A stretch of 64,000 nucleotides of DNA from Gammaproteobacteria bacterium (GTDB taxonomy: Bacteria; Pseudomonadota; Gammaproteobacteria; DSM-16500), in NCBI GenBank assembly GCA_031291175.1, contig JARLJO010000026.1:1-64000 (forward strand). The letters run 5' to 3'. Positions 8,204-16,393 of the stretch are shown one piece after another (position 1 is the first letter of the stretch; each line of letters begins with the position of its first letter). The position numbers were made by a program, and so were the translations under genes. The notes under the pieces are model-generated. The model did no database searches. It was not told where the DNA came from and worked only from the letters and a program-made list of their open reading frames with translations.

Positions 8204-10072
8204 TTACATTCCGATTGCGACCTTTTTCACAGGACGACCACCGTAAATCAAATTGACGATGGCGCGTGTGCCTGTTATTGCGGTAAACATGGATGTAATC
8301 AAACCAATTGTTAATGTCACGGCAAAACCTTTCACAGCGCCTGAACCCAAGCTAAATAAGACTATGGCTACGATCAATGTCGTCACGTTCGCATCAACGA
8401 TAGTCGCGAATGCTCGCTCATAACCGGCATGAATACTGGCTTGTACGCCCATGCCATTACGCAACTCTTCACGTATACGCTCAAAGATTAAAACGTTAGC
8501 ATCAACCGCCATACCGACAGTCAATACCATCGCTGCAATGCCCGGCAAGGTGAGTGTTGCTCCCAGTATGGATAACAAAGCCACGATCAAGACTAAGTTC
8601 ATCGCCAGTGCAATATCGGCAATGATGCCGAATAAGCTGTAATAAATCGCCATGAAGACAACGACCAGCAAGAATCCAACCGCCACGGACATGATTCCCA
8701 TGTGAATGTTTTGCTTACCGAGGCTAGGACCGACTTCACGCTCTTCAATGATGGTCACTGGGGCCGGCAATGCGCCAGCGCGCAATAAGAGTGCCAAAGT
8801 TCGCGCTTCATCTTGACTCGTTAAACCGGTAATTTGGAAACTGTTACCTAAAGTACTTTGAATCGTTGCCACACTAATAATGCGTCTATCCGTGTGATAA
8901 TCAATCGTGCTCACACCATTGGCATCGACTTTGGGTTCGGATTTGACTTCGACATATAAAACAGCCATTGGCTTACCGATATTTTCGGATGTCGTTTTGG
9001 TAAAGAGACCTTCACCACCACCGCCTAAACGAACATCTACCGAAGACCGACCGTCTTCACCCATACCGGATGTTGCCGTAATAATGGATGAGCCTCTGAG
9101 GATAATGTCATTTTTCAGTAAAACAGGACGCCCATGATCGTTATATAAATGAGTATCAGGAGGCGCAATACCACCGACAACATTATTCACATCGTGTTCT
9201 GTATCCACCATGTGGAATTCCAAGGTGGCCGTTTTACCTAAAATATTTTTTGCTTCTGTTGCATTTTGAATGCCCGGCAAATCAACCGCTACGCGGCTTG
9301 CACCTTGCTGCTGTACTAGCGCTTCAGACACACCCAGTTCATTCACACGATTACGCAATGTATTCATGGCTTGGTCTAACGTATCTTGATGCGCACGTTG
9401 CAATGCTGCCGGATCCAAGATACCTTGCAGAATAAAATTGCCATCGTTGGTGTTTTTGGTCCAGGTAAATTCATTAAAGCGTAGGCTTACCAAATGCATT
9501 GCTTCATCTAATGCATCCTGGGCGCGAAAGTTAATAATAATGTTGTTGGCCGAATCACGTGTCAATCCATTGTAGCGAATACGATTGTCTCGCAATACTT
9601 GGCTGATATTGCGCGCATCACCATCAATACGTTGCTTCAACACAGAATCCACATCCACCTGTAATAACAAGTGAACACCGCCACGCAAGTCTAAGCCTAA
9701 TTTCATCGGCATAGCACCCAGGCTTTTTAGCCATGCGGGTGTTGCAGGCGTTGTATTTAAGGCCACTAAGTAGTTATCACCTAACTCGTGTTGAATTTTT
9801 TCTTTTGCGCTGAGTTGCGCATCATTCGATGAGAAGCGCAATAGCAAGCTGTGATTGTCTAGCTGAATGGTTTTATATTTGATTTCGGCTGTTTGCAGTG
9901 CTTGTTTGACGGTGTTGACAGTATTGGCATCCACAGGAATAGTAGGGCTTGATCCTGAGATTTGCACCGATGGATCTTCTCCAAACAAATTCGGTGCCGC
10001 ATATAAAAAGGCAACAAATACAATAACGACTACAAGCACGTTTTTCCACCAAGGATATCGATTAAAAATCAT
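8204..10072 (-). CDS. secD: Protein translocase subunit SecD
   Basis: A 622-aa SecD with an N-terminal membrane segment, a large periplasmic domain (about residues 30-440) containing LGLDLRGGVHLLLQVD, and five C-terminal membrane segments with GMAVDANVLIFERIREEL. I chose ATG at 10072, giving MIFNRYPWWK, which parallels the MLNRYPLWK start of E. coli SecD and has GGAAG six bases upstream. The ATG at 10108 has a poorer site. It lies between yajC and secF. Confidence 0.97.
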   Translation of the reverse strand: MIFNRYPWWKNVLVVVIVFVAFLYAAPNLFGEDPSVQISGSSPTIPVDANTVNTVKQALQTAEIKYKTIQLDNHSLLLRFSSNDAQLSAKEKIQHELGDNYLVALNTTPATPAWLKSLGAMPMKLGLDLRGGVHLLLQVDVDSVLKQRIDGDARNISQVLRDNRIRYNGLTRDSANNIIINFRAQDALDEAMHLVSLRFNEFTWTKNTNDGNFILQGILDPAALQRAHQDTLDQAMNTLRNRVNELGVSEALVQQQGASRVAVDLPGIQNATEAKNILGKTATLEFHMVDTEHDVNNVVGGIAPPDTHLYNDHGRPVLLKNDIILRGSSIITATSGMGEDGRSSVDVRLGGGGEGLFTKTTSENIGKPMAVLYVEVKSEPKVDANGVSTIDYHTDRRIISVATIQSTLGNSFQITGLTSQDEARTLALLLRAGALPAPVTIIEEREVGPSLGKQNIHMGIMSVAVGFLLVVVFMAIYYSLFGIIADIALAMNLVLIVALLSILGATLTLPGIAAMVLTVGMAVDANVLIFERIREELRNGMGVQASIHAGYERAFATIVDANVTTLIVAIVLFSLGSGAVKGFAVTLTIGLITSMFTAITGTRAIVNLIYGGRPVKKVAIGM

Positions 10073-10157
10073 ACGCTTCTTCCATGTCACATTTTTATGT
10101 AATGTCATTTCTCGCGCGCTGTTTTCTGCGTGCGAGAAGTCGGTTTTTTTACAGAAT

Positions 10158-10520
10158 TTAGATGGCTTTTAAGGTGCCTTTTGGCAAGACATTAGCGACC
10201 GATGATTTCTGCATGGTGATTTGTACGTTATCTGAGACAGACAATACCATATAGCTATCGCTAATTTTAACGATCTTGCCCATGAGTCCACCCGCCGTCA
10301 CCACTTCGTCGCCCATCGCAAGGGAGGACAACATATTACGCTGTTCTTTTGCGCGCTTGTTTTGTGGGCGCCAGACGGTGAAATAAATAAAGAGGACAAA
10401 CATGACAAGAATGATCGGCATTGCGAAATTACCACCGGGTTGTGCTGCCGTGGGTGCTGAAACTGTATCGGCGTGTGCGCTGGATATAAAGAAATCTACT
10501 ACGTTTTCAAGCATGGTCAT
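10158..10520 (-). CDS. yajC: Preprotein translocase accessory subunit YajC
   Basis: A 120-aa single-pass membrane protein. The hydrophobic segment MPIILVMFVLFIYFTVW (about residues 34-50) is followed by RPQNKRAKEQRNM and the conserved GDEVVTAGGLMGKIVKI region. It associates with SecDF in the inner membrane. First gene of the yajC-secDF cluster. In many gammaproteobacteria tgt lies just upstream; here the space to queA is only 196 bp and contains no tgt. Confidence 0.95.
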   Translation of the reverse strand: MTMLENVVDFFISSAHADTVSAPTAAQPGGNFAMPIILVMFVLFIYFTVWRPQNKRAKEQRNMLSSLAMGDEVVTAGGLMGKIVKISDSYMVLSVSDNVQITMQKSSVANVLPKGTLKAI

Positions 10521-10555
10521 TTCTTGTCCCTGTATCGTGAAAATTAAAGTCCCCT

Positions 10556-10584
10556 AATTTACCTTTTTCGGGGGCCACGCGCAA
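10556..10584 (-). promoter_or_regulatory. Possible promoter for yajC-secDF
   Basis: On the minus strand TTGCGC (10584-10579) and TAAATT (10561-10556) are 17 bp apart and lie about 35 bp upstream of yajC. Both hexamers match the sigma-70 consensus at four of six positions. Weak evidence. Confidence 0.3.
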
Positions 10585-10716
10585 TCACGATGCACTTTTC
10601 TCTGGGTTTTAAGATAAAAGCGATAGACAAAAAGTGTGCGTTTTTTAAAGTGATATTAGGCATGATGAATGATATGGCACATGAGGGGTGAGTTTTTAAA
10701 CCCACCCTTTGCTGAT

Positions 10717-11748
10717 TTACGCGGTTTTTCTCGTTAAGAACATGGCATCGCCATAACTGAAAAAACGGTATTTTTGATGGATGGCTTCTTGATATGCGCT
10801 CATGATATTTTGATGTCCGGCGAATGCCGAGACTAACATTAGTAAGCTGGAAGCTGGCGCGTGAAAGTTGGTAAACAAGGCATCCACACAATGAAATTGA
10901 AAGCCGGGGTAGATAAAAATATCGGTGTTACCGCTGAAAGGTGAAATTTCACCTGAACGGCTGGCTGTTTCTAAACTACGGGCGGAGGTTGTACCTATCG
11001 CGATAACGCGACCGCCGCGAGCTTTTGCTCGTTTGACTTGTTCACACACTGCTGCAGACACTTCGATGTATTCGCTGTGCATGCGATGCTCTTCGATATT
11101 ATCGACTCGTACCGGCATAAAGGTTCCAGCTCCCACATGTAAGGTGAGATAAGCGGTTTCGATGCCTTTTTCACGAATTTTTTGCAATGTTTCATTTTCA
11201 AAGTGTAAGCCGGCCGTGGGTGCAGCCACCGAGCCTTTGTGTTTTGCATAAACCGTTTGATAGCGTTCAATGTCAGAGGCGTCTGGTTCACGTTGAAAAT
11301 AAGGTGGTAGCGGAATTTGGCCTTGTTCTTCAATCACTTCTAATACAGGTCTTGCCTCATCACAACGCAGTTCGTACAAATCATCTTGGCGCCCAACCAC
11401 TTCAAAGCGCACGCCATCACCCAAGGTTAAATAACTTTGTAACCGTAAGGGTTTACTTGCGCGAACTAAAGCAAGAATGCGTTGCGTATCGAGAATGCGT
11501 TCCACTAACACTTCAATCCGACCACCAGTATCTTTGACTCCCCAAAAACGGGCGGGAATGACGCGGGTATCATTGAAAACAATTAAATCTTTATCTGTTA
11601 AAAATGATAGGAGTTCTGAAAAATGACTGTGGGTCACGGTACCGGTATTACCATCCAGACACAATAAACGACTCGCGCTGCGTTCAGACAATGGGTAGCG
11701 TGCAATTAATTCGGGTGGGAATTCGTACTGGAAATCGCTTAAAAGCAT
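10717..11748 (-). CDS. queA: S-adenosylmethionine:tRNA ribosyltransferase-isomerase QueA
   Basis: A 343-aa enzyme that transfers and isomerises the ribosyl moiety of SAM to make epoxyqueuosine in the tRNA wobble position. Typical motifs are the start LLSDFQYEFPPELIARYPL, LIVFNDTRVIPARFWG, GRIEVLVER, PTAGLHFE, LHVGAGTFMPVR and FTNFHAPASSLLMLVSAFAG. The reading frame is open upstream to 11922, but that part runs through a repeat element and is not coding; the ATG at 11748 has AGAGG upstream and gives the family length. The usual partner tgt is not next to it. Confidence 0.97.
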   Translation of the reverse strand: MLLSDFQYEFPPELIARYPLSERSASRLLCLDGNTGTVTHSHFSELLSFLTDKDLIVFNDTRVIPARFWGVKDTGGRIEVLVERILDTQRILALVRASKPLRLQSYLTLGDGVRFEVVGRQDDLYELRCDEARPVLEVIEEQGQIPLPPYFQREPDASDIERYQTVYAKHKGSVAAPTAGLHFENETLQKIREKGIETAYLTLHVGAGTFMPVRVDNIEEHRMHSEYIEVSAAVCEQVKRAKARGGRVIAIGTTSARSLETASRSGEISPFSGNTDIFIYPGFQFHCVDALFTNFHAPASSLLMLVSAFAGHQNIMSAYQEAIHQKYRFFSYGDAMFLTRKTA

Positions 11749-11790
11749 GGTGATATAATTACCTCTTTGATGTGACAGTATAGGTTTTTT

Positions 11791-11907
11791 GTTGACTGGG
11801 GTCCTGTTAGGGTAGGTTGTATTTTTTCGTGGGAGCTGGGCTCCGCGCGTAAAAATACAACCTACCCTGCCACCCCGTTTTTTTGTGTCACTTCCACCTC
11901 GTGGAAG
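11791..11907 (-). repeat. Structured repeat A, copy 2 (variant stem)
   Basis: Same two-hairpin element as at 53.3 and 58.0 kb but in reverse orientation. The main stem is GGTAGGTTGTATTTTT (11811-11826) with AAAAATACAACCTACC (11851-11866), a perfect 16 bp. Relative to the other copies three consecutive base pairs differ on both arms. The small hairpin CTTCCAC-CTC-GTGGAAG is at 11891-11907. It sits upstream of queA. The rest of 11908-12093 shows no gene; TATAAA near 12049 may be a -10 for the next small ORF. Confidence 0.88.
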
Positions 11908-12093
11908 TGAATGGGTGAACATTCTATGATTTTGTCAAAACAGGGCGTAATTGTGGCAACAATTTGAACATGAGTCAATTGCTTCTGTGAGTTTTTTGCC
12001 TGGGATCGTGCAAGACTTTAGCTATAGCCAGCTTACTTCCGAACCGCTATAAATAGGCATACTAAACATTGTGTTACTAAGGATGGGCACGCA

Positions 12094-12255
12094 ATGGAAA
12101 AGGATAATATCATTGATTTTGGGATGTATTCTAAAGTGGGGGCAGAAGCGTCGCCCGCTTCAGCGAACCAGGAAGTCCCTGTCTCTAAGGATCTTCAATC
12201 GGCTATTGAAGAACTCATCCGTCGTTTGCGCAATCAACAACCCCTGATGGTCTGA
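12094..12255 (+). CDS. Small hypothetical protein (53 aa)
   Basis: A 53-codon ORF, ATG to TGA. The product begins MEKDNIIDFG, has a Ser/Ala/Pro-rich middle, and ends with a predicted amphipathic helix (DLQSAIEELIRRLRNQ) followed by PLMV. AAGGA lies about 12 bases before the ATG and a TATAAA about 40 bases upstream, so it could be expressed. It converges with the 323-aa orphan 15 bp away. I do not recognise the family. The charged, helix-forming composition favours a real small protein over a chance frame, but this is uncertain. Confidence 0.5.
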   Translation: MEKDNIIDFGMYSKVGAEASPASANQEVPVSKDLQSAIEELIRRLRNQQPLMV

Positions 12256-12269
12256 TTGCACCAGTCTGA

Positions 12270-13241
12270 TTAGTGGTTTAGTTTAGCAGTCAATGGCCTA
12301 TCTAAATCCGCAAATTCATGGAATTCATGTGGCTCTTGGACTTTCTTCGTCTGACCTACAAACTTTTTGCCTGGCGTACCAAAAAGCCCGTTATAGGCTA
12401 AGTATCCGCCAATCCCGAATAAAGGTAAGGTAATAATCGTCGCTAATAAAACAGTCACGCCTTTTAAAAAACGCAGTGCCGCAGAATCAGCGCTTCGGGT
12501 AATTATCTCTAAATTATTTTTTAGATAAGCATCGAATGCAACGCATCTCTCTATTGTTGAAACATGATTATCGAAAAGAATATTTTGTAATTGATAAACG
12601 ACTCTGTGTTGTTGACGGATAACATTAAACTGAGGGTCGGCTTTAGCCTGATTATTCGCTATTTCATCGAGTTTTTTATAATAACTGACTTTCAGCCTGG
12701 CTGCTTTTTTTTCTTTGGTTTCACCCACGATGATGTCTTCCGAGGCATCACGCTGACAGAACGCTTCAAACGTCTCATAAACACCCGCTTGTTTTAATTT
12801 ATTAATGGTTTGTTTATGAAGAGATTGCAAAAAAATACGGCAATGATCATTCAAATCGGAAAGAAAGAGAATATTTGGATCGACTTTCGGGGGAACTGGT
12901 TTTCCTATTTTTCTGTAGATGGCGGTATGGAGCAGAGCCAAATAGACGGAGCGCTGAACGCATTTGGTCAAGGCGTCAATCTCATCCATTTTTTCGAGTA
13001 ACTTTTTCAGTAACGTGGGGTCATCTGGCAACATTTTAGTGAATGCAGATTCAAGCAAACTGGCTTCGACTCGCCGGCCACGACCATTCACAATAAATGC
13101 GATGCTATCTGCTTTAAACCCTATTGTTGTCTCAATAGCCTTGATGGCAGCATGGATTTTTTCAGCTTGTGCGGGATTTTGCAGTGACTTAGGCGTCACC
13201 CGCAATGAAAACACTTGCTTGATAATTTCATCTAAACCCAT
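12270..13241 (-). CDS. Orphan protein with C-terminal hydrophobic hairpin; candidate Dot/Icm effector
   Basis: A 323-aa protein I do not recognise. It is mostly alpha-helical and charged (residues 1-250), with no signal peptide. One hydrophobic stretch at about 258-286 (LLATIITLPLFGIGGYLAY) could be one long or two short membrane segments. The last 25 residues are acidic (E at -15, -18, -21; D at -10, -12 from the end) with Leu at -3, which is like the E-block and hydrophobic residue of Dot/Icm secretion signals. Upstream is a PmrA-like direct repeat. Effector status is inferred; a membrane-associated housekeeping protein remains possible. ATG at 13241 has AGG seven bases upstream. Confidence 0.75.
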   Translation of the reverse strand: MGLDEIIKQVFSLRVTPKSLQNPAQAEKIHAAIKAIETTIGFKADSIAFIVNGRGRRVEASLLESAFTKMLPDDPTLLKKLLEKMDEIDALTKCVQRSVYLALLHTAIYRKIGKPVPPKVDPNILFLSDLNDHCRIFLQSLHKQTINKLKQAGVYETFEAFCQRDASEDIIVGETKEKKAARLKVSYYKKLDEIANNQAKADPQFNVIRQQHRVVYQLQNILFDNHVSTIERCVAFDAYLKNNLEIITRSADSAALRFLKGVTVLLATIITLPLFGIGGYLAYNGLFGTPGKKFVGQTKKVQEPHEFHEFADLDRPLTAKLNH

Positions 13242-13289
13242 AACTACCTACGCTTAAGTCTGTCTATTTAAACGATCGTCTTAACGCAT

Positions 13290-13322
13290 AGGATACAAAA
13301 AATACATTAAGGCAACATTAAG
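13290..13322 (-). promoter_or_regulatory. PmrA-like box and -10 upstream of the 323-aa orphan
   Basis: Reading the minus strand from 13322, CTTAATGTTGCCTTAATGTA is a direct repeat of CTTAATGT with an 11-bp period. This matches the published PmrA box of Legionella and Coxiella (CTTAATATT-N2-CTTAATATT) except for G in place of A in both halves and the last base. A -10-like TATCCT (13295-13290) begins 10 nt after the second CTTAAT, the distance usual for OmpR/PhoB-type activators. The start codon is about 60 bp downstream. Confidence 0.65.
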
Positions 13323-13365
13323 AAAAATATTGCCCGCATGATAAATTTTTTGTTTTTAAAACAAT

Positions 13366-13382
13366 GGGTTGCGACGCAACCC
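13366..13382 (-). terminator. Terminator of the nuo operon
   Basis: On the minus strand GGGTTGC-GTC-GCAACCC, a perfect 7-bp stem, followed by ATTGTTTT, directly after the nuoN stop codon. Confidence 0.75.
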
Positions 13383-13386
13383 CAGA

Positions 13387-14847
13387 TTAGACCAGTGAGA
13401 TTCGGCACATATCGATAAAAGTACTGGGAAATAAGCCCAAAAGAAGAGCTGCCACACCATTAATGCTAACAGCAATCATCATGTCAGGTGCCAGCTTGAT
13501 CGGAGTAGAAGATGCACCAGGCAGCGGCTCTTCAAAGTACATATACATAACCATGCGCAAATAGTAATACGCGCCAATAATGGCAAAGAGCAGTGCCAGA
13601 GCCGCAAGCCAAACCAGATGCGCCTCAACTAAAGCTTCCAATAAGCCCAGTTTTGCAAAAAAGCCCACGGTTGGCGGCACACCAGCCATCGAGAACATCA
13701 ATAACAACATCATGAAAGCTAACCAGGGATTGCGGCTATTCAACCCGCGATAATCATTCAATTGCTCGAACTCTTTGCCTGACTTGCTCAAAATCGAAAT
13801 AATGGCAAAGGCGCCTGCGGCCACAATCACATAGGTTGAGACGTAAAACATGGCTGCAGAATAACCTTCCGCTGAGTTCGGGCCTGCAATGATACCCAGC
13901 AACATGTAACCAATATGAGCGATGGAGGAATACGCTAACATGCGCTTGACGTTGGTTTGTGCAATAGCGAGTACGTTACCAAAAAACATCGATAGCACAG
14001 CCACAACCGTCAACATGTGTTCCCACTGAACCTGTACGCTAGGCATGGCTTCAACCAGGATACGCATGGTAATGCCAAATGCCGCAATTTTAGGCGCACT
14101 AGCAATGAATAATGTCATGCAGGTTGGTGCGCCTGCGTAAACATCCGGTACCCACATGTGAAACGGTACCGCGCCAAATTTGAAGAGCAAACCAGCTAAA
14201 ATAAACCCTAACCCCAGCACCACAATCATATGTTGGTTAGGTGTTGAGTTAACTAACAAGTTGCCAATTTCAAACATTTGTATGGAGCCAGTTGCGCCAT
14301 AGACCATCGAAATACCATAGAGCAGCAAGCCAGAGGCCAATGCGCCCATCACAAAATATTTCATGGCCGCTTCAGTGGCATCAACGGAATCTTTTTGTAA
14401 TGCCACCATCGCATAAAGTGACAATGACAGTAATTCCAAGCCAAGGTAAATAGAAAGAAAGCTATAAGCTGATGCCATGACCATCATGCCAAGCACAGCA
14501 AACAAGCCTAAAATAAAATATTCGCCGCGTGCGATGTGTCTTTCATTCACGTACTCACGGGAGTATGCAAAAGCAAAAAAGCTCACGACACAAATAAACA
14601 TTTTCAAAATGATGGCCAATTTATCTAAAATGTAATTGCCACTGAAGGTGATAATAGGCGATGGATAATGAATATATTGCGAAACAGTTAAAATAAACGT
14701 GATCACAAGCGTGGCTTGCACAATGAAAAACGTAATGATGCGCTTTTTCTTTGGCAAAAACACGTCAACCAAAAGCGCAATCGCCGCCATACACAACATA
14801 AAGATATCGGGTATCGCTACGGAAAAAACTGGCATGGTAAAGTTCAT
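13387..14847 (-). CDS. nuoN: NADH-quinone oxidoreductase subunit N
   Basis: A 486-aa membrane subunit of complex I, one of three antiporter-like proton-pumping subunits. About 14 membrane segments are visible, with the proton-translocation family segments LGLELLSLSLYAMVAL (glutamate in the fifth segment) and FKFGAVPFHMWVPDVYAGAP (lysine and histidine in segments 7-8). Last gene of the operon, 13 bp after nuoM, followed by a terminator. Confidence 0.97.
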   Translation of the reverse strand: MNFTMPVFSVAIPDIFMLCMAAIALLVDVFLPKKKRIITFFIVQATLVITFILTVSQYIHYPSPIITFSGNYILDKLAIILKMFICVVSFFAFAYSREYVNERHIARGEYFILGLFAVLGMMVMASAYSFLSIYLGLELLSLSLYAMVALQKDSVDATEAAMKYFVMGALASGLLLYGISMVYGATGSIQMFEIGNLLVNSTPNQHMIVVLGLGFILAGLLFKFGAVPFHMWVPDVYAGAPTCMTLFIASAPKIAAFGITMRILVEAMPSVQVQWEHMLTVVAVLSMFFGNVLAIAQTNVKRMLAYSSIAHIGYMLLGIIAGPNSAEGYSAAMFYVSTYVIVAAGAFAIISILSKSGKEFEQLNDYRGLNSRNPWLAFMMLLLMFSMAGVPPTVGFFAKLGLLEALVEAHLVWLAALALLFAIIGAYYYLRMVMYMYFEEPLPGASSTPIKLAPDMMIAVSINGVAALLLGLFPSTFIDMCRISLV

Positions 14848-14860
14848 AACTGTTTCCTAA

Positions 14861-16390
14861 CTAATGCACAATGCTAAGTGGCATACTCTGTGTTAACAAG
14901 TGTCCGATGGTGACATGGAGGACATTCAAAACGGGAGTAGGATAAAGCCCGAGGAAAAACACCCCAAAAGCTAATAAAGTATAATTGGTTATTTCAAGCC
15001 AAGTCAGATCACGAAACTCAGCCACATGTTCATTGGCAACTGGGCCAAAAAACACGCGCTTATACATCCATAAGGTGTAAGATGCCGCCAAAATCAAGGT
15101 CAGGGCCGAGACAAAAGCAATCCAGAAATGCGCTTGTAATGCGCTCACGATCACCATGAATTCACCCACAAAACCGGCTGTGCCTGGCAAGCCCACATTT
15201 GACATGGCAAACAACATAAAGAAGGCCGCAAAAACTGGCATCCGTGTTGCAATACCGCCGTAATCTTTGATCAAGCGACTGTGGTTATAAAAGCGATCCG
15301 CCATAATCCCAACGCCCAAGAACATGGCACCAGAACCAAAAGCATGCGCAATCATTTGCACCACGGCGCCTTCCAGGCTCATGTAAGCATCCTGGTAATT
15401 AGCGGTGTGACGAATAATATCGTAAACCATGAAACACCCAAGCGTGGCAAAACCCATGTGGGCAATCGAAGAATACGCAATTAATTTTTTCATGTCCGTC
15501 TGCACAATAGCGATCAAACCAATGTAGACAATCGCAATCAACGATAAAACAATCATAAACCAGGCAAGCGCTTCGCACGCTTCGGGTACTATCGGCATAC
15601 TAAAGCGTAAAAATCCGTAAATACCCAATTTCAACATCAATGCTGCCAAGACAACCGAACCACCGGAAGGTGCTTCAGTATGCGCATCAGGCAGCCAGGT
15701 ATGCACAGGGAACATCGGCACCTTGACGGCAAATGCTAAAAAGAAAGCAAAGAACAACAACTCCTGCACGTGTGAAGAAAGCGCTAAACCATAATATTTT
15801 TGAATCTCAAACGTGCCGGTCTGGTTGTATAAATACAACAACGCAATCAACATCAAGATGGAGCCTAAGAAGGTATACAGGAAGAACTTGATCGAAGCAT
15901 ACGAACGATTCGCACTCCCCCACATCCCAATGCTAAGATACATCGGAATTAACATCCCTTCCCAAAACACATAAAACAAGATGGCATCCGTTGCAGCAAA
16001 TACCCCGATCATCATGCCTTGCATGACCAAGAATGCCGCCATATATTGCGCGACTCTGACCTTAATCGCTTCACAGCCCGCTAAAATCACTAATAATCCA
16101 GTGAAGTTAGTCAAAATAATCATCGCGAGCGAAATACCATCCACGCCAATCGCATAATGAATTTGATAAACGCGAATCCACAAATGATTTTCGGCAAACT
16201 GCAGCGCATAACTGCTGGAATCAAAATACAAATACAGTGGAATACATAACATTAAGTTTGCAAATGCCACTGAGGATCCAATGATGCGTGCCAGCTTGGC
16301 GTTTTTATCCCCGCCTGTCAGCAAGACCACTACCGCACCCAGCACAGGCAGCCAGATTAAAATTGACAACAAAGGTAAGTTTGAAAACAT
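14861..16390 (-). CDS. nuoM: NADH-quinone oxidoreductase subunit M
   Basis: A 509-aa antiporter-like subunit of complex I. It has about 14 membrane segments. Conserved sites include FWEGMLIPMYLSIGMWG (glutamate), FAVKVPMFPVHTWLPDAHTE (lysine, histidine) and TDMKKLIAYSSIAHMG. Located 3 bp after nuoL. Confidence 0.97.
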   Translation of the reverse strand: MFSNLPLLSILIWLPVLGAVVVLLTGGDKNAKLARIIGSSVAFANLMLCIPLYLYFDSSSYALQFAENHLWIRVYQIHYAIGVDGISLAMIILTNFTGLLVILAGCEAIKVRVAQYMAAFLVMQGMMIGVFAATDAILFYVFWEGMLIPMYLSIGMWGSANRSYASIKFFLYTFLGSILMLIALLYLYNQTGTFEIQKYYGLALSSHVQELLFFAFFLAFAVKVPMFPVHTWLPDAHTEAPSGGSVVLAALMLKLGIYGFLRFSMPIVPEACEALAWFMIVLSLIAIVYIGLIAIVQTDMKKLIAYSSIAHMGFATLGCFMVYDIIRHTANYQDAYMSLEGAVVQMIAHAFGSGAMFLGVGIMADRFYNHSRLIKDYGGIATRMPVFAAFFMLFAMSNVGLPGTAGFVGEFMVIVSALQAHFWIAFVSALTLILAASYTLWMYKRVFFGPVANEHVAEFRDLTWLEITNYTLLAFGVFFLGLYPTPVLNVLHVTIGHLLTQSMPLSIVH

Positions 16391-16393
16391 AAA

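Noticed and set aside
11749..11922. N-terminal extension of queA by 58 residues
   Set aside because: It translates repeat A and gives a length and start unlike the QueA family.
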